In this document: in pieces, positions 17,457-26,794 of the stretch
Numbering within the stretch: position 1 is the stretch's first letter
Layout: every line of letters begins with the position of its first letter
Assembly: GCF_013087515.1 (NCBI RefSeq)
Contig: NZ_JABFCN010000070.1
Location: forward strand, 1 to 64,000
DNA from: Rhizobium sophorae
GTDB lineage: Bacteria > Pseudomonadota > Alphaproteobacteria > Rhizobiales > Rhizobiaceae
Direction of reading: 5' to 3'
Length of the DNA: 64,000 nt
Translations under genes and position numbers: made by a program
The notes under the pieces: generated by a model
What the model saw: the letters and a program-made list of their open reading frames with translations, nothing else
The model's database searches: none
Told to the model about the DNA's origin: nothing

Positions 17457-19361
17457 ATGTCTGTTTTAAGCCTTTGCCGCCTGAGCACCGCCCTCGTCTG
17501 CCTGCTTTCCATCGTGCCATCGCTTGCCAGTGCCGAGCAGTCCACGGCGGCGAAAGCGCCTTATGCGCAGGCCGGAAACACCAACAAACGCGGTGACGCC
17601 TGCTTCTCGACGGTGGACACCAACGCCGCCGTTCATCTTCTCTCCGGCTTCCTCGAAATCTGGACCCCGCGCACGCCTTTCGTCGATGCGGGTGTCGAAG
17701 CCCCGGCCAAGGACAATTGCCCGGCGGTCGCCAAGACGGATTGGGATGGTATTCCCGCCAGCAAGACCGACGGCCACATCGTCAACCAGGCGGTCCACGA
17801 CGCCAATATTGCCTATGTCGTCAATGCGACGCGGGCGCGGACGGCCGATCAGGCGGTGGCCGCCTATCTCGACGATCGGCGCGGCAAGAATGCCAGTATC
17901 GTCGATGGCCTTGGTCCGCTGACGGATGCCTGGAAGGCCGGCTCGAAGCAGACCACCACGATCACCGAGGTGGCGGCCGACGCGGTGACGGTCAAATATG
18001 ACGACAAGGGCAACAATCGCGGCGCCGGCAGCAAGCCGGACACGGAAAACAAGACCGATGCCAATCCCGACATGGGCCTTGCAATCGACTTCATCAACGC
18101 CGCAAGCGGCGACGGCTCGACGGAGCCTGCCAAGCGCTATTTCAAATATGGCCGTCCCTATCGCTGGAGCCAGGATGTGTCGGTCGTCCCGACGCTGGAA
18201 CCTGCCAAAAGCGGCAAGCCGGTCGAAGACGGCGGTTTCCCGAGCGGGCATACGGCGGAAGCCTGGCGGGATGCGCTCGCCATGGCCTATGTCGTACCGC
18301 AGCGCTTTCAGGAAATGATCACGCGCGCCAGCGAACTGGGCGAAGACCGCATCCTCGCCGGCATGCATTCTCCTCTCGACGTGATGGGCGGCCGGATGCT
18401 CGGCATCGCCACGGTCGTCTACAATCTGAACGAGGCCGACAATTCAGCATTGAAGAGCGATGCCTACGCCCAAGCGCAGGCATGGCTCATCGCCAAATCA
18501 GGCGTTGCGGATGCGGGTGCGCTCGAGGTTGCCGCCCATGCGGCACCGCTGGCTACAGATCGCTTCGCTGATCATGACGCCAATCGCGCTTACGTGCTGC
18601 AGCGGCTGAGCTACGGCCTGCCGACGATCCATGCGACCGACCAGCCGGCGCGCGTGCCGCAGGGCGCCGAAGCGCTTCTCGAAACGCGTCTGCCCTATCT
18701 GGATGGCGAACAGCGCCGCGACGTGCTCAAGACGACGGCGATCGCCTCGGGTTATCCGCTCCTCGACGATGCGGAAGGTTACGGGCGCCTCAACCTGTTT
18801 GCTGCCGCCGACGGTTACGGCGCCTTCGAACAGGACGTGACCGTGACGATGGATGCCGCAAAGGGCGGCTTCGATTCGATCGATACCTGGCGGAACGATA
18901 TCGGCGGCAAGGGCAAGCTGGTGAAGCGCGGCAGCGGCATTCTCGGGCTTTCGGGCGCCAACAGCTATGCCGGCGGCACCGTGCTGGAAGACGGCGTACT
19001 GGTGGCCGGCTCGCCCTCGGCGTTAGGTCGTGGCGCGCTGACGATCAATGGAGGTTCGCTCGTTCTGGCGGCCGACAAGCCGTTGACCGTAAGCGGCGAT
19101 TATCAGCAGCTCGCCAATGCCACGGCGAAGTCGGCCCTCGGCGCGAACGGCGCAGGCACGCTGGTCGTCGAGGGCAAGGCGGTGCTGGCCGGCGACCTCG
19201 ACGTGACGCTTGTCGACGGCTATGTCCCGACGCCCGGAACCAAGATCGAGATCCTGAAGGCGGGCGCCGTGGCCGGCACCTTCGGCAAGTTCACCGTCTC
19301 CGGCCATAAGGCGACCGTCTCCTACGGTCCGACATCCGTCACCTTGACGATCGACGGATAA
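17457..19361 (+). CDS. Secreted class A acid phosphatase with autotransporter-type repeat
   Basis: 634-residue exported protein with a signal peptide of about 26 residues (cleavage after ASA). A PAP2/class A acid phosphatase domain carries all three signature blocks: Lys230 and RP at 233-234, PSGH at 262-265, and Arg298-x5-His304-x3-Asp308. After about residue 480 there is a beta-rich region with the passenger-type repeat GSGILGLSGANSYAGGT and VLEDGVLVAG. The protein ends without an autotransporter beta-barrel. It probably releases phosphate from organic esters in the periplasm or outside. It is divergent from the NCS1-kinase. Confidence 0.87.
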   Translation: MSVLSLCRLSTALVCLLSIVPSLASAEQSTAAKAPYAQAGNTNKRGDACFSTVDTNAAVHLLSGFLEIWTPRTPFVDAGVEAPAKDNCPAVAKTDWDGIPASKTDGHIVNQAVHDANIAYVVNATRARTADQAVAAYLDDRRGKNASIVDGLGPLTDAWKAGSKQTTTITEVAADAVTVKYDDKGNNRGAGSKPDTENKTDANPDMGLAIDFINAASGDGSTEPAKRYFKYGRPYRWSQDVSVVPTLEPAKSGKPVEDGGFPSGHTAEAWRDALAMAYVVPQRFQEMITRASELGEDRILAGMHSPLDVMGGRMLGIATVVYNLNEADNSALKSDAYAQAQAWLIAKSGVADAGALEVAAHAAPLATDRFADHDANRAYVLQRLSYGLPTIHATDQPARVPQGAEALLETRLPYLDGEQRRDVLKTTAIASGYPLLDDAEGYGRLNLFAAADGYGAFEQDVTVTMDAAKGGFDSIDTWRNDIGGKGKLVKRGSGILGLSGANSYAGGTVLEDGVLVAGSPSALGRGALTINGGSLVLAADKPLTVSGDYQQLANATAKSALGANGAGTLVVEGKAVLAGDLDVTLVDGYVPTPGTKIEILKAGAVAGTFGKFTVSGHKATVSYGPTSVTLTIDG

Positions 19362-19385
19362 TTTCCCGGCATTTGATCGCGACAA

Positions 19386-19424
19386 GGCATCTCCCTTTGC
19401 GGGGGATGCCGCTTCTCTCCCTGA
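19386..19424 (+). terminator. Probable terminator after the acid phosphatase
   Basis: Arms ggcatctcc (19386-19394) and ggggatgcc (19402-19410) with one wobble pair, followed by a pyrimidine-rich cttctctcc tract rather than a clean T-run. Confidence 0.5.
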
Positions 19425-19558
19425 CCTGCCTGTTTGCCCCCCGCGCCTACGTCATTTTGCGTATGTGTTTTTGCGATGCAGCACCCGATAGTTCTTTAAG
19501 CAACAGTTAATCTCCGTTTCCGGTCTGTTGCGGAACAAGAAGAGGGGAGTTCAACCAT

Positions 19559-20851
19559 ATGAATCTCAAATCCACTATTACGGGCGCCGCGCTCGGCGCC
19601 GTCATGGCGGCTTCGGCCGCCTTCAGCGGTGCGGTTGCTGCCGACGACACGATCAAGGTCGGCGTGCTGCATTCACTTTCCGGCACCATGGCGATTTCCG
19701 AAACCACGCTGAAAGACGCCATGCTGATGCTCATTGACGAGCAGAACAAGAAGGGCGGCCTTCTCGGCAAGAAGCTCGAGGCCGTCGTCGTCGACCCGGC
19801 TTCCGACTGGCCGCTGTTTGCCGAAAAGGCACGCGAGCTGATCCAGAAGGACAAGGTTGCCGCCGTCTTCGGTTGCTGGACGTCCTCGTCGCGCAAGTCC
19901 GTTCTGCCGGTTTTCGAAGAGACCAACTCGATCCTCTTCTACCCGGTCCAGTACGAAGGCGAAGAGTCCTCGCGCAACATCTTCTACACCGGTGCTGCTC
20001 CGAACCAGCAGGCCATTCCTGCTGTCGACTACCTGATGGAAAAAGAAGGCGTCAAGCGCTTCGTTCTCGAAGGTACGGACTACGTCTATCCGCGCACGAC
20101 CAACAAGATTCTCGAGGCATACCTGATTTCGAAGGGTATTCCGAAGGAAGACATCATGACCAACTACACGCCGTTCGGATTTTCCGACTGGCAGACCGAA
20201 GTTTCCAAGATCAAGGAATTCGGTTCGGCCGGCAAGAAGACCGCCGTCGTCTCTACGATCAACGGCGATGCCAACGTTCCGTTCTACAAGGAACTGGGCA
20301 ACAAGGGCATCAAGGCAACCGACATCCCCGTCGTCGCCTTCTCGGTTGGCGAAGAAGAGCTTGCCGGCCTCGACACCAAGCCGCTCGTCGGCCATCTCGC
20401 TGCCTGGAACTACTTCGAATCGGTCGAAAGCTCGGCCAACAAGAAGTTCATCAAGGACTGGCACGCTTTCACCAAGAACGACAAGCGGGTGACGAACGAC
20501 CCGATGGAAGCTGCGTATATCGGCTTCAACGCATGGGTTAAGGCCGTCCAGGCTGCCGGCACGACCGATACCGACAAGGTTCTCGACACCATCATCGGCG
20601 TCAGCGTTCCGAACCTCTCCGGCGGCTATGCGACCGTCATGCCGAACCACCACATCACCAAGCCGGTGCTGATCGGTGAAATCCAGGCCGACGGCCAGTT
20701 CGAAATCGTCCAGCAGACACCTGCCGTCGTCGGCGACGAATGGTCCGACTTCCTGCCTGATTCCAAGGATCTGATCTCCGATTGGCGCAAGCCGATGTCC
20801 TGCGGCAACTTCAATGTTGCTACGGGCAAGTGCGGTGGCAAGGGCTCCTGA
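19559..20851 (+). CDS. urtA: Urea ABC transporter substrate-binding protein UrtA
   Basis: 430-residue periplasmic urea-binding protein, with a signal peptide ending near residue 27 (AVA). UrtA hallmarks are GVLHSLSGTMAISETTLKDA, FGCWTSSSRKSVLPVFEE, LFYPVQYEGEESS and GTDYVYPRTTN. It is longer than LivJ-type proteins, as usual for UrtA. It is first of urtABCDE and is separated from urtB by 115 bases holding a stable hairpin. The 7-base repeat gcaacag/ctgttgc at 19500-19531 lies in its leader, with no known role. Confidence 0.96.
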   Translation: MNLKSTITGAALGAVMAASAAFSGAVAADDTIKVGVLHSLSGTMAISETTLKDAMLMLIDEQNKKGGLLGKKLEAVVVDPASDWPLFAEKARELIQKDKVAAVFGCWTSSSRKSVLPVFEETNSILFYPVQYEGEESSRNIFYTGAAPNQQAIPAVDYLMEKEGVKRFVLEGTDYVYPRTTNKILEAYLISKGIPKEDIMTNYTPFGFSDWQTEVSKIKEFGSAGKKTAVVSTINGDANVPFYKELGNKGIKATDIPVVAFSVGEEELAGLDTKPLVGHLAAWNYFESVESSANKKFIKDWHAFTKNDKRVTNDPMEAAYIGFNAWVKAVQAAGTTDTDKVLDTIIGVSVPNLSGGYATVMPNHHITKPVLIGEIQADGQFEIVQQTPAVVGDEWSDFLPDSKDLISDWRKPMSCGNFNVATGKCGGKGS

Positions 20852-20881
20852 GTACGAGCCCGATCCAATGATTGCGTGAAG

Positions 20882-20913
20882 GCTTCCGTCCGGGTTTGAT
20901 ACCGGGCGGAAGC
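20882..20913 (+). other. Intercistronic hairpin between urtA and urtB
   Basis: Twelve-base arms gcttccgtccgg (20882-20893) and ccgggcggaagc (20902-20913) pair with a single G-U wobble around an 8-base loop. There is no T-run, so it is more likely an mRNA-stabilising element or partial attenuator that lets binding protein be made in excess over permease. Confidence 0.65.
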
Positions 20914-20966
20914 TCCGTCCCAGCGATTGCGCCGCGAGGCCAACACTATCAAGGGCGAGAAAGCCG

Positions 20967-22604
20967 ATGTATCGCGCCATAAAGATTTTCCTCATCACGG
21001 TTTGCCTGGCATTTTCGGGCCTGACATTTTCGGGCGTGATGATCTCGAGCGAAGTCCAGGCCCAGGACGATATACACGTGCTTATCGACGCGCTCGGCGT
21101 CGGCGATTTCCCGGAACGCGAAGTGGCCATCAAGGCGCTGGTCGCTTCCAAAGATCCGCATGTCAGCCAGATCCTGCAGCAGTTGAGCGATGGCCTTCTC
21201 TACGTCAATTCCGATGGCGGCCCGGTTCTCCTCCAGGGCGGTACCGATAACGAACCGACCTATTCCGATCCGATCACCGGCGAAGCCGCTGCCGATGTCG
21301 ATCCGGATCTGATGACGAAGGTCAAGATCAACAACGCGCTTCGCGGCGTCATCGCCGCCGCCACCAGCCAGTTGACACTGATGAGCCCGGACCGTTCCGC
21401 GCGGCTTGCCGCGGCGCAGGGCCTTCTGAAAGATGCCGATCCCGCCAATCTCGACCTGCTGAACTCGGCACTTGCGGCCGAAAAAGACGCTGAGATCAAG
21501 AATACGATGGAAGCGGCGCGCGCAGTGCTGCTGCTCAAGACAGATGCGAGCGTCGAAGACAAGAAGGCTGCGATCGATACGATCGCGGCGCGCGGCAATC
21601 GCGATGCATTGACCATCCTCATGACCACACTCGAAACCGCGCCTGGAGACCTGAAGCCGGCGATCCAGGCGGATATCAGTTCCATCAATCGTAGCCTGGC
21701 GCTGTGGGATATCGTTCAGAACATCTGGTACGGATTATCTCTCGGCTCGGTATTGCTGCTTGCCGCGATCGGCCTTGCCATCACCTTCGGCGTCATGGGC
21801 GTCATCAACATGGCGCATGGCGAAATGGTGATGATCGGCGCCTATACGACCTATGTCGTGCAGGAATACATCACCTCCGCCTTTCCTGAACTTGCCGATT
21901 ATTCGCTGGCCTTTGCCGTGCCTGCGGCCTTCGTCTTTACCGGCTTCGTCGGTCTGGTGATCGAGCGCGCCGTCATCCGCTATCTCTACGGCCGGCCGCT
22001 CGAAACGTTGCTCGCCACCTGGGGCGTGTCGCTCATCCTGCAGCAGGCGGTGCGAAGCATCTTCGGCCCGACCAACCGCGAGGTCCGCAATCCGACCTGG
22101 ATGTCCGGCGTCTTCGATCTCGGCGGGCTCTCCATCACCTGGAACCGACTGTGGATCATCGTCTTTTCGATGGTCGTCTTTGTGGCGCTGCTCCTGCTGC
22201 TCAAGCGATCCGCTTTCGGCCTGCAGATGCGTGCCGTTACGCAGAACCGTCGCATGGCGTCGTCGATGGGCATCCGCACCGGCTGGGTCGATGCCTTCAC
22301 CTTCGCACTCGGCTCGGGCATTGCCGGCATCGCCGGTGTGGCGCTCAGCCAGATCGACAATGTCTCGCCGAACCTCGGTCAATCCTACATCATCGACAGC
22401 TTCATGGTCGTCGTCTTCGGCGGTGTCGGCAATCTCTGGGGCACGCTGGTCGGCGCATTGTCGCTCGGCGTCGTCAACAAGTTCCTCGAGCCCTTCGCCG
22501 GTGCCGTGCTCGGCAAAATCCTGGTGCTCGTCCTCATCATTCTCTTCATCCAGAAGCGTCCCCGCGGGCTCTTCGCACTCAAAGGAAGGGCGGTGGAAGC
22601 ATGA
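20967..22604 (+). CDS. urtB: Urea ABC transporter permease UrtB
   Basis: 545-residue permease. The N-terminus has a signal-like hydrophobic segment and a helical, alanine- and aspartate-rich extracytoplasmic region of about 220 residues, a known feature of UrtB that LivH lacks. The LivH-like core then begins at NIWYGLSLGSVLLLAAIGLAI and includes GVINMAHGEMVMIGAY and VVFGGVGNLWGT. The stop overlaps the urtC start (ATGA), showing translational coupling. Confidence 0.95.
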   Translation: MYRAIKIFLITVCLAFSGLTFSGVMISSEVQAQDDIHVLIDALGVGDFPEREVAIKALVASKDPHVSQILQQLSDGLLYVNSDGGPVLLQGGTDNEPTYSDPITGEAAADVDPDLMTKVKINNALRGVIAAATSQLTLMSPDRSARLAAAQGLLKDADPANLDLLNSALAAEKDAEIKNTMEAARAVLLLKTDASVEDKKAAIDTIAARGNRDALTILMTTLETAPGDLKPAIQADISSINRSLALWDIVQNIWYGLSLGSVLLLAAIGLAITFGVMGVINMAHGEMVMIGAYTTYVVQEYITSAFPELADYSLAFAVPAAFVFTGFVGLVIERAVIRYLYGRPLETLLATWGVSLILQQAVRSIFGPTNREVRNPTWMSGVFDLGGLSITWNRLWIIVFSMVVFVALLLLLKRSAFGLQMRAVTQNRRMASSMGIRTGWVDAFTFALGSGIAGIAGVALSQIDNVSPNLGQSYIIDSFMVVVFGGVGNLWGTLVGALSLGVVNKFLEPFAGAVLGKILVLVLIILFIQKRPRGLFALKGRAVEA

Positions 22605-23764
22605 TAACGGCCTTCCTTCTCCGATCACTCGATCGCAAAATCGTCATTGCCGTCGCCCTCCTGCTTCTGGTCGCCGTCCTTGTGCCGGTCCTGAACCTGA
22701 TGACGGGGCCGACCAATCCGCTGCACGTGCCGACCTATATCATGTCGCTGTTCGGCAAGTATCTGACCTATGCGCTGCTGGCGCTGGCGCTCGATCTCGT
22801 CTGGGGCTTCTGCGGTATCCTCTCGCTCGGCCACGGTGCCTTCTTTGCGCTCGGCGGCTATGCGATGGGCATGTATCTGATGCGCCAGATCGGCACGCGC
22901 GGCAGCTATGGAGACCCGATCCTGCCCGACTTCATGGTGTTCCTGAACTGGAAGGATCTGCCCTGGTTCTGGTACGGTTTCAACCATTTCTGGTTTGCGG
23001 CGCTGATGGTGCTCGTCGTGCCCGGCCTGCTCGCCTTCATCTTCGGCTGGTTTGCCTTCCGCTCACGCGTCAACGGCGTCTATCTCTCGATCATCACCCA
23101 GGCGATGACCTACGCGCTGCTGCTGGCCTTCTTCCGCAACGACATGGGCTTCGGCGGCAATAACGGCCTTACCGACTTCAAGGACATTATCGGTTTCAAC
23201 GTCCAGGCTGACGGCACGCGTGCAGTCCTCTTTGCGGCAACTGCGACCTTCCTTGCTCTATCGCTGCTGCTCGCCTCGGCGATCGTGCGCTCGAAGTTCG
23301 GCAAGGTACTGGTCGGCGTGCGCGATGCGGAAAGCCGCACTCGCTTCCTCGGTTACCGCGTCGAGCACTTCAAGCTCTTCACCTTCGTCGTCTCGGCGAT
23401 GATGGCGGGCATTGCCGGCGCGCTCTACGTGCCGCAGGTCGGCATCATCAATCCCGGCGAATTCGCGCCTGCCAATTCGATCGAAGTCGTCATCTGGACG
23501 GCGGTCGGCGGGCGGGCGACGCTGATCGGGCCGATCATCGGCGCGGTCCTCGTCAACGGCGGCAAGACGATCTTCACCGGCCTCTTCCCGGAGTTCTGGC
23601 TGTTTGCGCTGGGCGGTCTCTTCGTCGCCGTCACGCTGTTCCTGCCGAAGGGCGTCGTCGGCACGATTGCGCAATATCTCGGCAAGCGGAAAGTTGTCTC
23701 CAAGGCGGCACCACCGGTGGCTGAGGAAGGCGGCATCGAGCCGAAAATCCAGGCAGCGGAGTGA
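22601..23764 (+). CDS. urtC: Urea ABC transporter permease UrtC
   Basis: 387-residue permease of the LivM/UrtC type. Conserved segments are ALDLVWGFCGILSLGHGAFFALGGYAMGMY, with the UrtC-typical aromatic insert LPWFWYGFNHFWFA, and WTAVGGRATLIGPIIGA near the C-terminus. The ATG at 22601 overlaps the urtB TGA. A much longer open frame upstream lies inside urtB in another frame and is not real. Confidence 0.95.
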   Translation: MITAFLLRSLDRKIVIAVALLLLVAVLVPVLNLMTGPTNPLHVPTYIMSLFGKYLTYALLALALDLVWGFCGILSLGHGAFFALGGYAMGMYLMRQIGTRGSYGDPILPDFMVFLNWKDLPWFWYGFNHFWFAALMVLVVPGLLAFIFGWFAFRSRVNGVYLSIITQAMTYALLLAFFRNDMGFGGNNGLTDFKDIIGFNVQADGTRAVLFAATATFLALSLLLASAIVRSKFGKVLVGVRDAESRTRFLGYRVEHFKLFTFVVSAMMAGIAGALYVPQVGIINPGEFAPANSIEVVIWTAVGGRATLIGPIIGAVLVNGGKTIFTGLFPEFWLFALGGLFVAVTLFLPKGVVGTIAQYLGKRKVVSKAAPPVAEEGGIEPKIQAAE

Positions 23765-24525
23765 GCGCCATGATTCCCGACGTCAAACCCAACAGCGTGC
23801 TTTATCTCAACGGCGTTTCGGTTTCTTTCGACGGCTTCAAGGCGCTGAATTCGCTGTCGATCGTCATCGAACCCGGCGAGCTTCGCGCCATCATCGGCCC
23901 GAACGGCGCCGGCAAGACGACGATGATGGACATCATCACCGGCAAGACCAGGCCCGACGAGGGCGAGGTTTTCTTCAACGGCACGATCGATCTCACCAAA
24001 AAGGATGAAGCCGATATCGCCCAGCTCGGCATCGGCCGCAAGTTTCAGAAGCCGACGGTCTTCGAAAGCCATACGGTCTGGGACAATCTGGAGCTGGCGC
24101 TGAATCGCCGTCGTGGCGTGTTCTCGACGCTGTTCTACCGGCTTTCGGGCGAGGACAAGGTGCGCATCGAGGAAATCCTCGAAACGGTGCGGCTGACGCA
24201 CCGCCGCGACGAATTCGCCGCCAACCTCTCGCACGGGCAGAAACAGTGGCTGGAGATCGGCATGCTGCTGGCGCAGGAGCCGAAACTCCTGCTGGTCGAC
24301 GAACCCGTGGCCGGCATGACCGATGCGGAAACGGCGGAAACAGCGATCCTGCTCAAGGATATCGCCAAAACCCGGTCGGTCGTCGTCGTCGAACACGACA
24401 TGGGCTTTATCCGCGACCTCGGCGTCAAGGTGACCTGCCTTGCTGAGGGATCGGTGCTGGCAGAGGGATCGATCGATTTTGTGAGTTCGGATCCGAAGGT
24501 CATCGAGAACTATTTGGGGCGGTGA
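23761..24525 (+). CDS. urtD: Urea ABC transporter ATPase UrtD
   Basis: ABC ATPase of 254 residues from the GTG at 23761, which overlaps the urtC stop, or 251 from the ATG at 23770. Walker A is GPNGAGKTTMMD, with GRKFQKPTVFE in the Q-loop region, signature LSHGQKQWLEIG, Walker B LLLVDEPVAGMTD and the His switch in VVVEHDMGFIR. The LSHGQKQWLEIGM signature and VFESHTVWDNLELAL stretch distinguish UrtD from LivG. Confidence 0.94.
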   Translation: MSAMIPDVKPNSVLYLNGVSVSFDGFKALNSLSIVIEPGELRAIIGPNGAGKTTMMDIITGKTRPDEGEVFFNGTIDLTKKDEADIAQLGIGRKFQKPTVFESHTVWDNLELALNRRRGVFSTLFYRLSGEDKVRIEEILETVRLTHRRDEFAANLSHGQKQWLEIGMLLAQEPKLLLVDEPVAGMTDAETAETAILLKDIAKTRSVVVVEHDMGFIRDLGVKVTCLAEGSVLAEGSIDFVSSDPKVIENYLGR

Positions 24526-24572
24526 TGATGCGGTCGATGGTTCTGGATTGGTCTGAAAGGGGAGCGACATAT

Positions 24573-24743
24573 TCCCTCTTCTCCTCAACGGGGAGAAGGT
24601 GGCCCGAAGGGGCGGATGAGGGGGCTGCACGGCACACCGCTGATAACCTTTCGCCTTCGCTCAAGGTGCTCGTCGCTGTTGCTCCTCACCCCCCTCATCG
24701 CCTCGCTGCGCTCGGCACTTCTCCCCGCGGGGGAGAAGAGGGT
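24573..24743. repeat. Large imperfect palindromic repeat between urtD and urtE
   Basis: The 256-base gap between urtD and urtE is largely one element. It begins with a ccctcttctcc arm and ggggagaaggtggcccgaag, and ends with the complementary ctccccgcgggggagaagaggg. The words ggggagaaggtggcccgaag and ggatgagggggct recur in the element at 46500-46620, so this is a dispersed family. The other urt junctions overlap or nearly overlap, which suggests later insertion into the operon. Confidence 0.8.
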
Positions 24744-24781
24744 AAGCGCATCGCCGGCACGGCAAACAAGGATGTCGCATC

Positions 24782-25477
24782 ATGCTGACAGTCGAAAACG
24801 CAAACCTGCATTATGGCGCCGCTCAGGCGCTGCGCGGCATCTCGATCAAAGCGGAGATGGGCAAGATCACCTGTGTGCTGGGGCGTAACGGCGTGGGGAA
24901 GAGTTCTCTTCTGCGCGCCGTTACCGGCCAGCATCCGCTGTCGGCCGGTACCGTCACCTTCAACGATACCAAGCTCAACGGCCTGCCGCCCTTTGCCCGC
25001 GCCAAGCAGGGCATCGGCTATGTGCCGCAGGGGCGCGAAATCTTCCCGCTACTCACCGTCAAGGAAAATCTCGAAACCGGCTTTGCTCCGCTTGGCCGCC
25101 GCGACCGCAACATTCCCGATGACATCTTCAGTCTCTTCCCGGTGCTGAAGTCGATGTTGTCGCGTCGCGGCGGCGATCTTTCCGGCGGGCAGCAACAGCA
25201 GCTGGCGATCGGGCGCGCCATGGTGACGCGGCCGAGGATTCTCGTGCTCGACGAGCCGACCGAGGGCATTCAGCCATCGATCATCAAGGATATCGGTCGG
25301 GCGATCCGCTACCTGCGCGACTCTACAGGCATGGCGATCCTGCTCGTCGAGCAATATCTCGATTTCTGCCGGGAGCTGGCCGACTACGTCTACATCATGG
25401 ATCGCGGCGAAATCGTGCATGAAGGGCTTGCCGAGACGCTGGATACGCCGGAGGCCCGCCGCCACCTGACTGTCTGA
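24782..25477 (+). CDS. urtE: Urea ABC transporter ATPase UrtE
   Basis: 231-residue ABC ATPase. Walker A is GRNGVGKSSLLRA, followed by GIGYVPQGREIFPLLTVKENLETG, signature DLSGGQQQQLAIGRAMV, Walker B ILVLDEPTEGIQPS and LVEQYLDFCRELADYVY. The EPTEGIQPSIIKDI block is characteristic of UrtE. It completes the transporter and is separated from urtD by a palindromic repeat. Confidence 0.95.
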   Translation: MLTVENANLHYGAAQALRGISIKAEMGKITCVLGRNGVGKSSLLRAVTGQHPLSAGTVTFNDTKLNGLPPFARAKQGIGYVPQGREIFPLLTVKENLETGFAPLGRRDRNIPDDIFSLFPVLKSMLSRRGGDLSGGQQQQLAIGRAMVTRPRILVLDEPTEGIQPSIIKDIGRAIRYLRDSTGMAILLVEQYLDFCRELADYVYIMDRGEIVHEGLAETLDTPEARRHLTV

Positions 25478-25626
25478 CTGGCAGATGCCGCATTTTTCAG
25501 CAGAGAGCGCGGCGCCTGGAGAACCTTCCGCCGCCGCCAAAGGTCTGCTCGGGACGGCATAGGAATTGCTTGCTTTCCGCTATCCGCGCGCTTGAATGAA
25601 AAAAGGGCGCGACCGAAAGGGACGAT

Positions 25627-26448
25627 ATGACAATTGCGGCGGCAGGCACGAGACCGCAAAGAGCGGAAGGGCGCGGGCATCTGGCGGCAAAGCTGTTCGA
25701 TGGCCGCACGCGCATCCGTGAACTCTATCAAGAGGGGGCAGCGAAGATCCGCCTGCCCGATACCTTCGATGCCTCGATGGAAGCCGTCATCATCAATACC
25801 GCCGGCGGGCTGACGGGCGGCGATCGGATGGATTGGAGCGTGGATGCCGGCGCCGGCACGCGCATCGACGTCACCACTCAAGCTTGCGAGAAGATCTACA
25901 AGGCATCGGCCGGCATCGCCGAGGTGGCGACCAGCATCAAGGTTGGAGCTCAAGCCCGCGTCGACTGGCTGCCGCAGGAAACAATCCTCTTCGACCGGGC
26001 CGCACTTTTCCGCCGGCTGGATGTCGATCTTGACGAGAGTGCCGAATTTCTGGCTGTCGAAGCCGTGCTGCTCGGCCGCAAGGCGATGGGTGAGACGGTG
26101 GAGACCGGGCTCTTCCGCGACCGCTGGCGCATCCGCCGTTCGAACCAACTGATCCACGCCGAGGAACTCAGGCTTTCTGAAGGTGTGGCGGCGCTGGCGG
26201 CGCGGCAGGCCGTGCTCGGCGGACAGGTGGCCTTTGCGACGTTGCTTTATGCCGGGCCGCTTTCGGAAGCCTATCTCGGCAAGGTCCGGCCGTTGGTCGA
26301 AGGATCGATGGGCGGTGCGAGCGCTTGGAATGGCAAGCTCGTCGTCCGCCTTGCAGCAGCCGACGGCTTCTCACTCAGAAAAGTCCTGATCCCCGTCATT
26401 TCCGCCTTGCGCAATGGTGCGCCTGTGCCGAAAGTTTGGAATCTATGA
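25627..26448 (+). CDS. ureD: Urease accessory protein UreD
   Basis: 273-residue UreD/UreH, a scaffold that binds apo-urease together with UreF and UreG for nickel insertion. Family segments are LFDGRTRIRELYQEGAAKIRLP, IINTAGGLTGGDRM, VTTQACEKIYKA and WLPQETILFDRAAL. It opens the urease block 150 bases after urtE; no terminator was seen between them, so transcription may run through from the transporter. Confidence 0.95.
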   Translation: MTIAAAGTRPQRAEGRGHLAAKLFDGRTRIRELYQEGAAKIRLPDTFDASMEAVIINTAGGLTGGDRMDWSVDAGAGTRIDVTTQACEKIYKASAGIAEVATSIKVGAQARVDWLPQETILFDRAALFRRLDVDLDESAEFLAVEAVLLGRKAMGETVETGLFRDRWRIRRSNQLIHAEELRLSEGVAALAARQAVLGGQVAFATLLYAGPLSEAYLGKVRPLVEGSMGGASAWNGKLVVRLAAADGFSLRKVLIPVISALRNGAPVPKVWNL

Positions 26449-26481
26449 ACTTAAGCATTCGGTCAAGCAGATGGACAAGCA

Positions 26482-26784
26482 ATGAACCTCACTCCGAGAG
26501 AAAAAGACAAGCTGTTGATTTCGATGGCGGCGATGGTGGCGCGGCGGCGGCTGGAGCGCGGCGTCAAGCTGAACTATCCCGAAGCGATCGCACTGATCAG
26601 CGACTTCGTCGTCGAAGGCGCCCGCGATGGCCGCCCAGTTGCCGAGCTGATGGAAGCCGGCGCCCACGTGATAGGCCGCGACCAGGTGATGGAAGGCGTT
26701 GCCGAGATGATCCACGACGTGCAGGTGGAAGCAACGTTCCCGGATGGAACCAAGCTTGTCACTGTGCACGAACCGATCCGGTGA
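26482..26784 (+). CDS. ureA: Urease gamma subunit UreA
   Basis: 100-residue gamma subunit, standard length for separate UreA. It matches across its length: MNLTPREKDKLLISMAAMVA at the start, GVKLNYPEAIALISDFVVEGARDG and the C-terminal VEATFPDGTKLVTVHEPI. It forms the trimer-of-trimers urease with UreB and UreC. It follows ureD by 33 bases and is followed 10 bases later by the DUF1272 gene. Confidence 0.97.
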   Translation: MNLTPREKDKLLISMAAMVARRRLERGVKLNYPEAIALISDFVVEGARDGRPVAELMEAGAHVIGRDQVMEGVAEMIHDVQVEATFPDGTKLVTVHEPIR

Positions 26785-26794
26785 GGAGAGAAGA

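Noticed and set aside
19362..19558. Sigma-54 promoter or NtrC sites before urtA
   Set aside because: Nitrogen control was expected, but no TGGCAC-N5-TTGC match was found in the leader by eye.
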